Shown: piece by piece, positions 37,056 through 46,091 of the stretch | How the letters are laid out: each line of letters starts with the position of its first letter | Position numbering within the stretch: position 1 is the first letter of the stretch | Assembly (NCBI RefSeq): GCF_014648555.1 | Contig: NZ_BMRI01000001.1 | Span: 464,851-528,850, forward strand | Direction of reading: 5' to 3' | Length of the DNA: 64,000 bases | DNA from: Kitasatospora griseola | Lineage (GTDB): Bacteria > Actinomycetota > Actinomycetes > Streptomycetales > Streptomycetaceae | The notes under the pieces: model-generated | Seen by the model: only the letters and a program-made list of their open reading frames with translations | What the model was told of the DNA's origin: nothing | Databases searched by the model: none | Program-made: the position numbers and the translations under genes

Positions 37056-37718
37056 TCACTCCATGTAGGAGTTCTTGCGGGTCGAGATGATCTGGTCGAT
37101 CAGGCCGTACTCCAGCGACTCCTCGGCGGTGAGGATCTTGTCGCGCTCGATGTCCTCGCGGACCTGCTCGACCTCCTTGTTGGAGTGCTTGGCCAGCATG
37201 GTCTCCAGCTGCTCGCGCATCCGGAAGATCTCCTTGGCCTGGATCTCCAGGTCCGACACCTGACCGCGGCCGGTCTCGGTGTACGGCTGGTGGATCAGCA
37301 CCCGGGCGTTCGGCAGCGCCATCCGCTTGCCGGGGGTGCCGGCGGCCAGGATGACCGCGGCGGCCGAGGCGGCCTGGCCCATGCAGACCGTCTGGATGTC
37401 GGGCTTCACGAACTGCATGGTGTCGTAGATCGCCGTCAGCGCGGTGAACGAGCCACCGGGCGAGTTGATGTACAGCGAGATGTCCCGGTCCGGGTCCATC
37501 GACTCCAGGCAGATCAGCTGCGCCATGATGTCGTTCGCGGAGACGTCGTCCACCTGCGAGCCGAGGAAGATGATGCGCTCCTCGAACAGCTTGGCGTACG
37601 GGTCGTACTCGCGGATGCCCTGCGAGGTGCGCTCGACGAACCGCGGGACGATGTAGCGGCCCTCGGCCCGCATGTCCTCCAGGCGGGCCTTGGCACCGGA
37701 CAGGCTGGGGATGTTCAT
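37056..37718 (-). CDS. clpP2: ATP-dependent Clp protease proteolytic subunit 2
   Basis: A 220-residue serine protease subunit. The catalytic triad is visible: S118 in MGQAASAA, H143 in LIHQPY and D193 in IERDKIL. Residues 80-90 ([11 protein letters not shown]) form the usual substrate strand. Actinobacterial ClpP1 and ClpP2 form mixed double rings that work with ClpX and ClpC. It follows clpP1 with a 44-base gap. Confidence 0.95.
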   Translation of the reverse strand: MNIPSLSGAKARLEDMRAEGRYIVPRFVERTSQGIREYDPYAKLFEERIIFLGSQVDDVSANDIMAQLICLESMDPDRDISLYINSPGGSFTALTAIYDTMQFVKPDIQTVCMGQAASAAAVILAAGTPGKRMALPNARVLIHQPYTETGRGQVSDLEIQAKEIFRMREQLETMLAKHSNKEVEQVREDIERDKILTAEESLEYGLIDQIISTRKNSYME

Positions 37719-37762
37719 GTTCTCTGGTCCTCCGAAGCGTGCGGTCTGGGTTCCGATGCCGG

Positions 37763-38413
37763 TCAGCCGGCCTGGCCGGCGCCGGTGCCGCCGCCGCCCG
37801 GGACGTCCGCGGCGCTGTGCATGATCTCGTCGATCAGGCCGTACGCCTTGGCCTCCTCCGGCGTGAACCAGCGGTCACGGTCGGAGTCCGCGGTGATCTG
37901 CTCGAAGGACTGGCCGCTGTGCTGGGCGATCAGCTCCGACATCCGCTTCTTGGTGCGCAGCAGCTGCTCCGCCTGGATCCGGATGTCGGTGGCGGAGCCG
38001 CCGAGGCCCGCGGAGGGCTGGTGCATCAGGATGTTGGCGTTCGGCAGCGAGAAGCGCTTGCCCTTGGCGCCCGCGGTCAGCAGGAACTGGCCCATCGACG
38101 CGGCCATGCCCATGGCGATGGTCACCACGTCGTTCTTGATGTACTGCATGGTGTCGTAGATCGCCATGCCGGCCGAGATCGAGCCGCCCGGGGAGTTGAT
38201 GTAGAGGTAGATGTCCTTCTCGGGGTCCGCCGCGAGCAGCAGGAGCTGGGCGGTGATCTTGTTGGCGATGTCGTCGTCGACCTGCTGGCCGAGGAAGATG
38301 ATGCGCTCGTTGAGCAGCCGGTTGTAGACCTGGTCGCCCAGGCCGCCGCCCACGTCGCCGCCGGCGGCGTGCGGTGCCATCGGGCCAGGCATCTGCATCT
38401 GCGGGAACGTCAC
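37763..38413 (-). CDS. clpP1: ATP-dependent Clp protease proteolytic subunit 1
   Basis: A 216-residue subunit with catalytic S106 in [10 protein letters not shown]131 in ILMHQPSA and D180 in SDRDRWF. The N-terminal ~25 residues (Gln/Met/Pro/Gly-rich) are probably a processed propeptide. It is first in the clpP1-clpP2 operon, whose expression in Streptomyces is activated by ClgR (established). A ClgR-like box lies upstream. Loss of ClpP1 affects differentiation in Streptomyces. Confidence 0.95.
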   Translation of the reverse strand: MTFPQMQMPGPMAPHAAGGDVGGGLGDQVYNRLLNERIIFLGQQVDDDIANKITAQLLLLAADPEKDIYLYINSPGGSISAGMAIYDTMQYIKNDVVTIAMGMAASMGQFLLTAGAKGKRFSLPNANILMHQPSAGLGGSATDIRIQAEQLLRTKKRMSELIAQHSGQSFEQITADSDRDRWFTPEEAKAYGLIDEIMHSAADVPGGGGTGAGQAG

Positions 38414-38502
38414 TTAGCCACCTGCTCAGTCGATCTGCGTGTGTGTCGCTGTCCACCGACCCTAACGCGCAGGCCCCGCCGCTGAATCCCCCACGCAGAA
38501 CT

Positions 38503-38520
38503 GTTCGCTGTGAGCGCAGG
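38503..38520 (-). promoter_or_regulatory. ClgR-like box upstream of clpP1
   Basis: On the minus strand the sequence CCTGCGCTCACAGCGAAC fits 16 of 18 positions of WNNWCGCYNANRGCGWWS, the ClgR motif as I recall it. It lies about 90 bases before the clpP1 start. Confidence 0.5.
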
Positions 38521-38538
38521 GTGACCGGGCCCGACGCG

Positions 38539-38574
38539 GACGGGCCCGGGCACCATGCGGTGCCCGGGCCCGTC
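38539..38574 (-). terminator. Terminator after tig
   Basis: Perfect 16-bp arms GACGGGCCCGGGCACC (38539-38554) and GGTGCCCGGGCCCGTC (38559-38574) with loop ATGC, 41 bases after the tig stop. Confidence 0.85.
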
Positions 38575-38614
38575 CCGGTGCTGCGTTCCGCCGGATTCCC
38601 GGCGGTTACGAGGC

Positions 38615-40000
38615 TCAGGCCTCGGTGGTCTCCTCGGCGGCGGCCTCGGTGGTGGCGGCCTCGGCGGCCTCCTCCTCCTCGTCCTCGAAGGAGACGACCT
38701 CACCGTTGGTGTCGGTGACCTTGGCGGCCTCGACGACCAGGGCCAGCGCCTTGCCGCGGGCGACCTCGCCGACCAGCAGCTGGACCTGGCCGCCCTGGAC
38801 GACCTGCTGGGCGAACTGGTCCGGGGTCATGCCGGAGCCGGCGGCGCGACGGATGAGGTGCTCGGTGAGCTCCTCCTGGTTGACGCCCAGCTCCTCGTTC
38901 TTGACGATCTGGTCCAGGACGAACTGGGTCTTGATGCCCTTCTTCGCCTGCTCCTCGGTCTCCTGGTCGTAGTCCTCGCGGGACTTGTCCTGGGAGGCGA
39001 GGTAGGTGTCGAGGGTCAGGCCCATCGGCTCCAGCTGGTGGTGCTCCAGGTTGTGCTTGCGGGTGCCGATCTCGTCCGCGAGCAGCTTCTCCGGGTAGTC
39101 CATCTCGACCCGGGTCAGCAGCTCGTCCAGGACCTTCTCCTGGGCCTGGGTGGCCTGGTCGAACTCCTTCATCCGCTCAAGGCGCTTGCGGGAGTCCCCG
39201 CGCAGCTCCTCCAGGGTGTCGAACTCCGAGGCGAGCTGCGCGAACTCGTCGTCCAGCTCGGGGAGTTCCTTCTCCTGGACGGTGGTCACGGTGACGGTGA
39301 CCTCGGAGTCCTGGCCGGCCTGGGTGCCACCCTTGAGGGTGGTGGTGAAGGTCTTGGCCTCACCGGCGGACAGGCCGACCACGGCCTCGTCGATGCCGTC
39401 CAGCAGGCGGCCGGAGCCGATCTCGTAGCTCACGCCGGTGGCGGTGCCGTCCTCCGGCACCTCACCGTCGACCTTGGCCTCGAGGTCGACGACCACGACG
39501 TCGCCCTCGGCGGCGGCGCGCTCGACGTCCTTCACGGAGCTGAAGCGCTCGCGCAGCTGCTGCAGCGACTTCTCGATGTCCTCGTCGGTGACCTCGACCG
39601 GGTCCACCACGACGGCGATCTCGGTGAAGTCCGGCAGGGTGACCTCGGGACGGACGTCGACCTCGGCGGTGAACTTCAGGTCACCGCCGTCGGCCAGGTT
39701 CTCGACACCGGCGATGTCGGTGATGTCCGGCTGGCCCAGCACGTCGATCTGGCCCTCGTCGACGGCCTGCGTGTAGAAGCGCGGAAGCGCGTCGTTGACG
39801 GCCTCCTCCAGCACCGCGCCACGGCCGAAGCGCTGGTCGATGACCCGGTTCGGGATCTTGCCCTTGCGGAAGCCCGGGACGGTGACCTGCTGGTTGATCT
39901 TCTTGTACGCCGCGTCGAGGCTGGGCTTGAGCTCCTCGAAGGGCACCTCGACGGTGAGTCGAACCCGGGTCGGGTTCAGAGTCTCGACGGCGCTCTTCAC
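38615..40000 (-). CDS. tig: Trigger factor (ribosome-associated chaperone)
   Basis: A 461-residue chaperone and peptidyl-prolyl isomerase acting on nascent chains. The N-terminal ribosome-binding segment reads [20 protein letters not shown]. The FKBP-like PPIase domain starts near 160 ([23 protein letters not shown]), and the helical C-terminal arms end in an acidic Glu/Ala/Thr tail common in actinobacteria. It precedes clpP1P2-clpX, the classic order, but a terminator separates them. Confidence 0.96.
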   Translation of the reverse strand: MKSAVETLNPTRVRLTVEVPFEELKPSLDAAYKKINQQVTVPGFRKGKIPNRVIDQRFGRGAVLEEAVNDALPRFYTQAVDEGQIDVLGQPDITDIAGVENLADGGDLKFTAEVDVRPEVTLPDFTEIAVVVDPVEVTDEDIEKSLQQLRERFSSVKDVERAAAEGDVVVVDLEAKVDGEVPEDGTATGVSYEIGSGRLLDGIDEAVVGLSAGEAKTFTTTLKGGTQAGQDSEVTVTVTTVQEKELPELDDEFAQLASEFDTLEELRGDSRKRLERMKEFDQATQAQEKVLDELLTRVEMDYPEKLLADEIGTRKHNLEHHQLEPMGLTLDTYLASQDKSREDYDQETEEQAKKGIKTQFVLDQIVKNEELGVNQEELTEHLIRRAAGSGMTPDQFAQQVVQGGQVQLLVGEVARGKALALVVEAAKVTDTNGEVVSFEDEEEEAAEAATTEAAAEETTEA

Positions 40001-40204
40001 GGTTGGGTCTCCTAGGGGGGCTTGCGGTCAGGGCGATAGGCGGTTGGGGCTGAAATGCTGTCCGTACTACCGCCAGCGGTCCATCCTACCGGTACCACGA
40101 AAGCGACTGCGCCCGGCACCGGGTGCAGGTCGGGACGACTCCCCCCGAACCCGCGCCCACAACGACAACAGGGCCCCGCCCACCGACGAGACCCTGCCGC
40201 ACGG

Positions 40205-40278
40205 TCGGGGTGACCGGATTCGAACCGACGGCCTTCCGCTCCCAAAGCGGACGCGCTACCAACCTGCGCCACACCCCG
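40205..40278 (-). tRNA. tRNA-Pro (anticodon TGG)
   Basis: Cloverleaf on the minus strand, 74 bases. The acceptor stem is CGGGGTG with CACCCCG and discriminator A. The D-arm is GCGCAGGTTGGTAGCGC, the anticodon loop is CTTTGGGA with TGG, and the T-loop is GGTTCGAATCC. CCA is not encoded. Confidence 0.95.
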
Positions 40279-40428
40279 TGGTGCCGAGCAGAAGAGTACA
40301 CGTCGGCCACCCCTCGACCGGGGCGATATCCGCGAGCCGACAACGCGGAAGAAGTGTGCAATCCACCGGCGCGACCAGGTACCCTGATCCAGTCCTCGCC
40401 ACCGCGACTGCGGTGCGGGTACGCCTTT

Positions 40429-40499
40429 GCGGGTGTAGCTCAATGGTAGAGCCCCAGTCTTCCAAACTGGTCACGCGAGTTCGATTCTCGTCACCCGCT
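40429..40499 (+). tRNA. tRNA-Gly (anticodon TCC)
   Basis: Cloverleaf on the plus strand, 71 bases. The acceptor stem is GCGGGTG with CACCCGC, the anticodon loop is CTTCCAA with TCC, and the T-loop is AGTTCGATTCT. An encoded CCA follows at 40500-40502. A hairpin terminator follows after 12 bases. Confidence 0.95.
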
Positions 40500-40510
40500 C
40501 CAGCAGGCCG

Positions 40511-40542
40511 ACGGCCCCGACTGCCCACGCAGTCGGGGCCGT
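40511..40542 (+). terminator. Terminator after tRNA-Gly
   Basis: ACGGCCCCGACTGC (40511-40524) pairs perfectly with GCAGTCGGGGCCGT (40529-40542) around CCAC. Confidence 0.85.
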
Positions 40543-40719
40543 TGGCGTTCCGGCCGGTCACCCCGTCGACCACGCGCCCGGCCACACCCCTCTGTCACAC
40601 CCCTCCGTCACACCCGCTGCCGCACCCCGGCCGCCCGCCCGGAGCGCCGGACCCCGGGCAGCCCGAAGGCCCCGGGCGGCCGGGTGGCTGCGCGGGGCCT
40701 TCGGGGGGTGAGGCGTGGA

Positions 40720-41703
40720 TCAGACGTTGACGCCGTGGGCCGCCAGGTAGGCGACGGGGTCGATGTCGGAGCCGTAGTCCGGGGTGGTGCGGATCTCGAA
40801 GTGCAGGTGCGGGCCGGTGACGTTGCCGGTGGCGCCGGAGAGGCCGATCTGCTGGCCCGCCGTCACGGCCTGGCCGGCCGAGACGGAGATCGAGGACAGG
40901 TGGGCGTACTGGGCGTACTTGCCGTCGGCCAGCTTGATGACGACCTGGTTGCCGTAGGCGCCGCCGTTGCCGGCCGAGACCACGGTGCCCGCGGCGACGG
41001 CCTTGAGGCTGGTGCCGGTGGCGACCGGGAAGTCGATGCCGGTGTGGTAGCCGCTGGACCAGTTGGAGCCGGCCACCTTGTAACCGGTGGTGACCTTGCC
41101 CGGCGCGGGGGCCACGTACGCGGCGTTGGCGCTGGTGGTCGCGGCGACCGGAGCGACCGGCACGGTGGTGACGGCCGGAGCCGGGGTCGACGCCTTCGGG
41201 GCCGGGGCCGCCTGCTGGGTCTTGGCGGTGTCGGCGACGGCCGGCTTCGTGACGGTGACGGCCGGCTTGGTGGCGGGCTTCGGCGCGGCGGCGGGCTTCG
41301 CGGCGGTGTCCGAGGAGGTGGACTTGGCGGCCGGGGCCTTCGCGGGGGCGGCGGCCTGGCCGTTGATGGTCAGCTGCTGGCCGGGGAAGATCAGGTCGGG
41401 GTTGCCGCCGACCACGGAGTGGTTGTCCTGGTAGAGCTTCTCCCAGCCGCCGTCCACGTGCTGCGCGGCAGCGATCTTGGACAGGGTGTCGCCGGAGACG
41501 ACCCGGTAGTCGTGCGCGGAGGCGACCGGCGTCGCGTCCGTCGAGACCTGGGACGCCGGGCGGTTGGCGCCCTGCTCGGTGGCGGTGTGCGCGGAGGCGG
41601 CGGTGACCGGGAGACCGATCGCGGCGCCGGCCACACCGGCGGCGATGGCGATGCGGGCGACGGTGGCCAGGCGCGGCTTGCGGTGCTTGCCCTGAACGGA
41701 CAT
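40720..41703 (-). CDS. Secreted LysM and M23 (LytM-like) peptidase
   Basis: A 327-residue secreted wall enzyme. The signal peptide (about 1-38) ends at TAASAHT. A LysM domain at 65-114 (YRVVSGDTLSKIAAAQHVDGGWEKLYQDNHSVVGGNPDLIFPGQQLTI) binds peptidoglycan. An Ala/Pro/Lys linker leads to an M23 domain from about 200 with zinc ligands in HTGIDF and GPHLHFEIR. It should cut peptide cross-bridges in the wall. The ATG at 41703 has GAGAGGA eight bases upstream. The leader carries a c-di-AMP riboswitch, which ties expression to c-di-AMP level, as known for Streptomyces cell-wall hydrolases such as RpfA. Confidence 0.93.
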   Translation of the reverse strand: MSVQGKHRKPRLATVARIAIAAGVAGAAIGLPVTAASAHTATEQGANRPASQVSTDATPVASAHDYRVVSGDTLSKIAAAQHVDGGWEKLYQDNHSVVGGNPDLIFPGQQLTINGQAAAPAKAPAAKSTSSDTAAKPAAAPKPATKPAVTVTKPAVADTAKTQQAAPAPKASTPAPAVTTVPVAPVAATTSANAAYVAPAPGKVTTGYKVAGSNWSSGYHTGIDFPVATGTSLKAVAAGTVVSAGNGGAYGNQVVIKLADGKYAQYAHLSSISVSAGQAVTAGQQIGLSGATGNVTGPHLHFEIRTTPDYGSDIDPVAYLAAHGVNV

Positions 41704-41711
41704 GAAGCATT

Positions 41712-41850
41712 CCTCTCCGACGCCTGCGAGGTGAGCTGTCGGGTTCGGGCGAGAGTTGCCCGGCCGCAGAACTGCGGCTTCACCCCGAGCCGTTCCCGGA
41801 TGTTCCCGGGCCCGGCGACTTACCTGTGGTTCCCCCGCTCCTGCCGTGGC
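41712..41850 (-). promoter_or_regulatory. ydaO/yuaA-type c-di-AMP riboswitch
   Basis: The minus-strand leader contains, in order, GCGGGGGAACC, CAGGTAAGTCG and CTCGGGGTGAAGCCG. These are followed by GGGCAACTCTCGCCCGAACC, CGACAGCTCACCTCG and CAGGCGTC, ending just before the ribosome site GAGAGGA. This order is the conserved core of the ydaO riboswitch class (c-di-AMP binding, established). Ends are approximate. Confidence 0.88.
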
Positions 41851-42075
41851 GTGGTATCTGGTCGGCACCGGACGACGGCAGGACTAGGCGTTCCGTCCGG
41901 TGGCCCGCCCGGTCACTGGCCGGGCTGCGGACGAAGCAAATCCCACGGCCCGCGAGGCTGGCAAACGCCGACCGGCCCCGTTCCCAAGATCGGGAAGGGG
42001 CTGACGGTCCACCAGGTCACGCGGTGTCGACCGGGCCGCTGCGGTGCGCGTACGGGATCATGACGGTGCGCACAC

Positions 42076-42116
42076 GAACCCCGCACGGTGGGCGACTTCG
42101 GCCACCGTGCGCGTTC
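42076..42116 (-). terminator. Hairpin downstream of the 64-residue gene
   Basis: CGCACGGTGG (42082-42091) and CCACCGTGCG (42102-42111) are perfect arms, with outer GAAC/GTTC pairs and a small bulge. It lies about 120 bases after the stop of the small gene. Confidence 0.65.
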
Positions 42117-42233
42117 GGTCGTGGACCCGGCGTGACGCCGTGGGTGACCCTGGTCACCTGCGGGCAGGCCGAATGGACGGCGCGGGGGTGCCTCCCGCCC
42201 GTCGTGGCGTGTCGCCGGAGAGCCGACGCGGCG

Positions 42234-42428
42234 TCAACCCGCGATCGAGGCGATGGCCTTGGAGACCGAGGTGAGGAACTGCTGGATCGGGCCGGCCATG
42301 GTCGACTGGCTCAGCATGAAGCCGAACAGGGCGGCGACGATGGCGTGCCCGGACTTCAGCTGCTTGTTGCGAATGAAGATCGCGACGATGATGCCGAACA
42401 GGACAAGCGCGGAGACGGAGAAGGCCAC
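42234..42428 (-). CDS. Small two-helix membrane protein (64 aa)
   Basis: A 64-residue protein, MAFSVSALVLFGIIVAIFIRNKQLKSGHAIVAALFGFMLSQSTMAGPIQQFLTSVSKAIASIAG. Two hydrophobic helices (about 4-19 and 28-44) are joined by the basic loop RNKQLKSGH and followed by an amphipathic helix. The pattern matches a small family common in Streptomyces, often in several copies, with no known function (memory). It starts at GTG with AGGA about 11 bases upstream. It stands alone between gene-free stretches. Confidence 0.72.
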   Translation of the reverse strand: MAFSVSALVLFGIIVAIFIRNKQLKSGHAIVAALFGFMLSQSTMAGPIQQFLTSVSKAIASIAG

Positions 42429-42816
42429 CGGGACTCACTTCCTCGATTCGTGGCGGGGGTTCGGGTGAAAGCCGGCGATGGCTCCCAGGCGGAAACCGGC
42501 CCCAGCCCCCCGTGTCCCCACCACTCCATCCGGACTCAGTGTGGTCGCTCGTGCGGAGTGCGTAAAGAACTTGCCCGGGGCTCCTGCGCCCGAACCCGCC
42601 TGGTAGGACTGATTTTCGCCGACCGCGACGATAGCGGACGGGTTCTGACGGTCCGTCGGCGGGCGGCGGTCCGCGCAGGCCGGCGCGGTAAACCGGCAGG
42701 CAGATCCGGGGTCACCGGCAGGCCCGGACACCGCACCGGAATTGGCCGAAGATCAACGCCCGGGTTTGACACTCCGTGGACACTCCGCGCTCACCGGGTC
42801 TGCACTCGCCGCGGGT
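42429..42816. other. Gene-free stretch (388 bases)
   Basis: Between the phosphatase gene and the 64-residue gene. No gene is supported. A near-direct repeat GACACTCCG occurs twice near 42770-42790. The promoter of the small gene should be here, but no clear consensus was found. Confidence 0.45.
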
Positions 42817-44028
42817 TCAGCGGCGCCAGATCAGCAGCACCGCGCGGTCGTCGTTGACGTGCTTGGCGACGGTGTCGATCAGCCGGACCGCGGCCCCGGA
42901 CCGGATCGCCGCCGGTGCGGCGGCGACCAGCCGGTCGGCCTCGCCCATCAGCCGGTCCATGCCCTCGGCGAGGTCGCGGCCGGGGATCTCCACCATGCCG
43001 TCCGTGCACAGCATCAGGACGTCGCCGGGGCCGAGGGTGCCGCGCACCCCCTCGAACTTGGCCTCGTCGTAGACGCCGAGCAGCGGGCCCTCGGCCTCCT
43101 TGACCTCCCAGTAACCGGCCCCCGCGAGGCGGTGCATGCCGGGCAGGTGCCCGGCGGAGAGCAGTTCGTACTCGCCGGTGTCCAGGTCCACCACCAGATG
43201 GACGGCGGTGGCGAAGCCCTCCGCCCAGTCCTGGCGCAGCAGGTAGCCGTTGGCGGCGGGCAGGAAGTCGTGGGCGGGCAGCGAGCCGAGCAGTCCGCCG
43301 AAGGCGCCGGACAGCAGCAGCGAGCGGCTGCCGGCGTCCATGCCCTTGCCGGAGACGTCGGCGAGGACGATTTCGAGCACCCGCCCGCCGGGGCCGGTGC
43401 GGGCTGCGGCCATGAAGTCACCGGAGAAGGACTGGCCGCCGGCCGGGCGCAGCGCGGTGTCGGTGTGCCAGCCGTCGGGCAGTTGCGGGATGCGGCCCTG
43501 GACCCGGATCCGCTCGCGCAGGTCGAACAGCATGGTGGAGCCGCCCCGCCAGGGCACGCCGATCCGGCGGCGGAACTGGGCGACCAGCAGTCCGGCGACG
43601 CCGACCGCGCCGACCACCAGGGCGGCACCCGGGGTCACGCCGTGGGTGTAGGCCTCGGGCTGCGCGCTGGCGACGCGCTCCCCGGTGTGCACCAGGGACT
43701 CGGCGATCAGCCCGCCCGCCGCGACGGCGTACAGCAGCACCAGGGTGCCGGGGCGCAGCAGCAGGGCGCCGGCCAGCACCGGCAGCACCAGGGCGGTGGG
43801 TGGGGCCCAGTCGGGGATCGCGATGTTCAGCAGTACCAGCACGGGCACGGCGAGGGCGAGGGCGGCGAACGCCCACCAGTCGGCGCCGTCACCGCGGAAG
43901 TAGTCGACGCCGGTGCGGCGCAGCCTGCGTCGGGCCCGGTACAGCGCAGCGCGCAGCCGGGCCGTCACGGGCTCGCGGGGCGGTCTGCCGCCCCGGCCCG
44001 TCGCTCCGGTGCGCGCGCTGTCGGCCAT
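42817..44028 (-). CDS. Membrane-bound SpoIIE-type PP2C protein phosphatase
   Basis: A 403-residue protein starting at the ATG at 44028. A basic N-terminus is followed by about four membrane helices (residues 51-150). The PPM/PP2C domain has metal-site residues in GGQSFSGDFMAA (D204) and IVLADVSGKGMDAGSRS (D224), later LCTDGMVE, and ends DDRAVLLIWRR. Such phosphatases act on Ser/Thr-phosphorylated anti-sigma antagonists or other signalling proteins; the partner is unknown here. It is divergent from the acetyltransferase gene. A longer upstream frame overlaps that gene and is rejected. Confidence 0.88.
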   Translation of the reverse strand: MADSARTGATGRGGRPPREPVTARLRAALYRARRRLRRTGVDYFRGDGADWWAFAALALAVPVLVLLNIAIPDWAPPTALVLPVLAGALLLRPGTLVLLYAVAAGGLIAESLVHTGERVASAQPEAYTHGVTPGAALVVGAVGVAGLLVAQFRRRIGVPWRGGSTMLFDLRERIRVQGRIPQLPDGWHTDTALRPAGGQSFSGDFMAAARTGPGGRVLEIVLADVSGKGMDAGSRSLLLSGAFGGLLGSLPAHDFLPAANGYLLRQDWAEGFATAVHLVVDLDTGEYELLSAGHLPGMHRLAGAGYWEVKEAEGPLLGVYDEAKFEGVRGTLGPGDVLMLCTDGMVEIPGRDLAEGMDRLMGEADRLVAAAPAAIRSGAAVRLIDTVAKHVNDDRAVLLIWRR

Positions 44029-44215
44029 GGGGACCGACCTTATCCACCGGCGGTGCCCGCGTCGACGGCCCGGGTGGCACCGAGTGCAACGGGAGCGGCA
44101 CTCTCCGGTGGGTTTCGGCCGCGAGCGCCGCGACGGGGAGCACCGGAGACCGGAGCACGGCATGGGCGCGACAAATCGGTCGCACGCTTCCGGTTCGGGT
44201 GGTAGGCAGGGCCTC

Positions 44216-45469
44216 ATGACGATTCGACACCCCGAACTGACCCTGCGACCGTTGCGCGCCGAGGAGTGGGAGACCTGGTACAGCACCCTGGACGTGGCCT
44301 TCGGCGGCAGCGGGGAGGCCCCCGCGGAGCGCGCGCTGTGGCACGAGTTGACGGAGGTGGAGCGTTCGCTGGCGATCTGCGAGGGCGAGCGCATCGTCGG
44401 CGGCGGCTCGGCGTTCAGCTTCCGACTGGTGGTGCCGGGCGGCGCGGTGGTCCCGGCGGCGGGCGTGACGATGGTGGGCGTGCTGCCCACCCACCGGCGC
44501 CGGGGCGCGCTGACCGCCATGATGCGCCGTCTGCTGGCGGACGTACGGGCGGCCGGGGAGTCGCTGGCGGTGCTGACGGCGTCCGAGCCGGCGATCTACG
44601 GGCGGTTCGGCTACGGGCAGGGCACCCGCAAGGCGGTGGTGTCGATGCTCCGCGGCCGGGTGAAGGTGCACACGCCGGAGCGCCGCGGCGAGCTGGTGCT
44701 GCGGCTGGCCGATCCGACGGCCGAACTGGCGCGCTGCGAGGAGCTGTACGCCCGCCTCGCCACCCGCCGCCCGGGCACCCTGCTGCGGCAGCCCGGCTGG
44801 GAGAAGCTCCCGGTGCTGGACGCGCCGGAGTCCCGCAGCGGCTTCTCCCCGCTGCAGTCGGTGCTGGCGGAGGACCCGGAGACCGGTGAGCTGCTCGGCT
44901 ACGCGCGGTACGCGGTGAAGGACGACTGGAACGAGCGCGGCGCGGCCGGCGTGGTCCGGGTCCGCGCGGTGCAGGCGGAGCAGCCCTGGGTGTACGCCCG
45001 GCTGTGGGAGTTCCTGCTGGACCTGGACCTGACGGAGCGGGTGGAGGCGTTCAACCTGCCGGCGGACGACCCGCTGCTGCACCTGGTGTCGGACGTCCGG
45101 CACCTGACGCCCCGGATGGTGGACGCCATGTTCGTGCGGCTGGTGGACCTGCCGAAGGCGCTCGGGGCGCGCGGCTGGGCGCAGCCGGTGGACGCGGTGC
45201 TGGAGGTCACCGACGCGTTCTGCCCGTGGAACGCGGGCCGTTGGCGGCTGACGGCCTCGCCGGGTAAGCCGGCCTCCTGCGTGCCGACCGACGAGCCGGC
45301 CGATCTGGCGCTGGACGTGCGCGAGTTGGGCTCGGCCTACCTGGGCGGCACCTCGCTGACGGCGTTGGCCGCGGCGGGTCTGGTGCACGAGCTGCGGCCG
45401 GGTGTGCTGGAGCCGGTGTCGGCGGCGTTCCGCTCGGGGCTGGAGCCCTGGCTGCCGCACGGCTTCTGA
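44216..45469 (+). CDS. GNAT acetyltransferase, Eis-like
   Basis: A 417-residue protein of the Eis type: two GNAT-like domains and an SCP2-like C-terminal part. The acetyl-CoA binding loop is VTMVGVLPTHRRRGALTAMMRRLLADV, and ASEPAIYGRFGYGQGTRKAVV follows, both typical of Eis. The C-terminus is carboxylate-ended (EPWLPHGF), as in this family. Eis proteins acetylate amines on drugs or peptides; the natural substrate in Streptomyces is unknown. The start at 44216 has an AGGG-type ribosome site. It is convergent with rpiB. Confidence 0.9.
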   Translation: MTIRHPELTLRPLRAEEWETWYSTLDVAFGGSGEAPAERALWHELTEVERSLAICEGERIVGGGSAFSFRLVVPGGAVVPAAGVTMVGVLPTHRRRGALTAMMRRLLADVRAAGESLAVLTASEPAIYGRFGYGQGTRKAVVSMLRGRVKVHTPERRGELVLRLADPTAELARCEELYARLATRRPGTLLRQPGWEKLPVLDAPESRSGFSPLQSVLAEDPETGELLGYARYAVKDDWNERGAAGVVRVRAVQAEQPWVYARLWEFLLDLDLTERVEAFNLPADDPLLHLVSDVRHLTPRMVDAMFVRLVDLPKALGARGWAQPVDAVLEVTDAFCPWNAGRWRLTASPGKPASCVPTDEPADLALDVRELGSAYLGGTSLTALAAAGLVHELRPGVLEPVSAAFRSGLEPWLPHGF

Positions 45470-45536
45470 CCGGCTGCCGGAAGACGCGCGCCCGCCCGGA
45501 GCAACTCCCGGGCGGGCGCGGTGCGTTGTGGCCGGA

Positions 45537-46022
45537 TCAGCCCTGCGGGTGGTGCGCCGGAATGGGCGGCAGCTCGCCGGTGGTCTCGTACTCGGAGAGC
45601 ATCTCGATCCGGCGGGTGTGCCGGGGCTCGCCGCTGTACGGGGTGTTGAGGAAGATCTCGACGAACTTGGTGGCCTCGTCCAGGGTGTGCATCCGGCCGC
45701 CGACCGAGATCACGTTGGCGTTGTTGTGCTCGCGGCCGAGGGCGGCGGTCTGCTCGCTCCAGGCCAGCGCGGCGCGGACGCCCTTGACCTTGTTGGCGGC
45801 GATCGCCTCGCCGTTGCCGGAGCCGCCGATCACCACGCCCAGCGCCTCGGGGTCGGCGGCGGTGCGCTCGGCCGCCCGCAGGCAGAACGGCGGGTAGTCG
45901 TCCTCGGCGTCGTAGATGTGCGGGCCGCAGTCGACCGGCTCGTGCCCGGCCTCCTTCAGCCACTCGACGAGGTGGTTCTTCAGTTCGTATCCGGCGTGGT
46001 CGGAGCCCAGGTAGACGCGCAT
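45537..46022 (-). CDS. rpiB: Ribose-5-phosphate isomerase B
   Basis: It interconverts ribose 5-phosphate and ribulose 5-phosphate in the pentose phosphate pathway. The 161-residue protein begins MRVYLGSDHAGYELKNHLVEWL. It contains GVVIGGSGNGEAIAANKVKGVRAAL (the Gly/Ser-Gly-Asn site) and ends TTGELPPIPAHHPQG, as in Streptomyces homologues. An in-frame GTG two codons upstream is possible; no strong ribosome site favours either. Confidence 0.94.
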   Translation of the reverse strand: MRVYLGSDHAGYELKNHLVEWLKEAGHEPVDCGPHIYDAEDDYPPFCLRAAERTAADPEALGVVIGGSGNGEAIAANKVKGVRAALAWSEQTAALGREHNNANVISVGGRMHTLDEATKFVEIFLNTPYSGEPRHTRRIEMLSEYETTGELPPIPAHHPQG

Positions 46023-46091
46023 GGACACGAGTGTGACATGCCACCGGGCCCGCGCCCCGGCAGGGGCGGCGGGCCCGGTTCGGACGGGTCG

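Larger units (their letters stand above)
41704..42233. other. 530-base gene-free stretch: riboswitch leader plus hairpins
   Basis: It holds the ydaO riboswitch (about 41712-41850) and the promoter area of the LysM/M23 gene. A bulged hairpin GCCCC-TTCCC with GGGAA-GGGGC lies at 41975-42001, and the hairpin after the 64-residue gene is at 42076-42116. No gene is seen. Confidence 0.6.
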
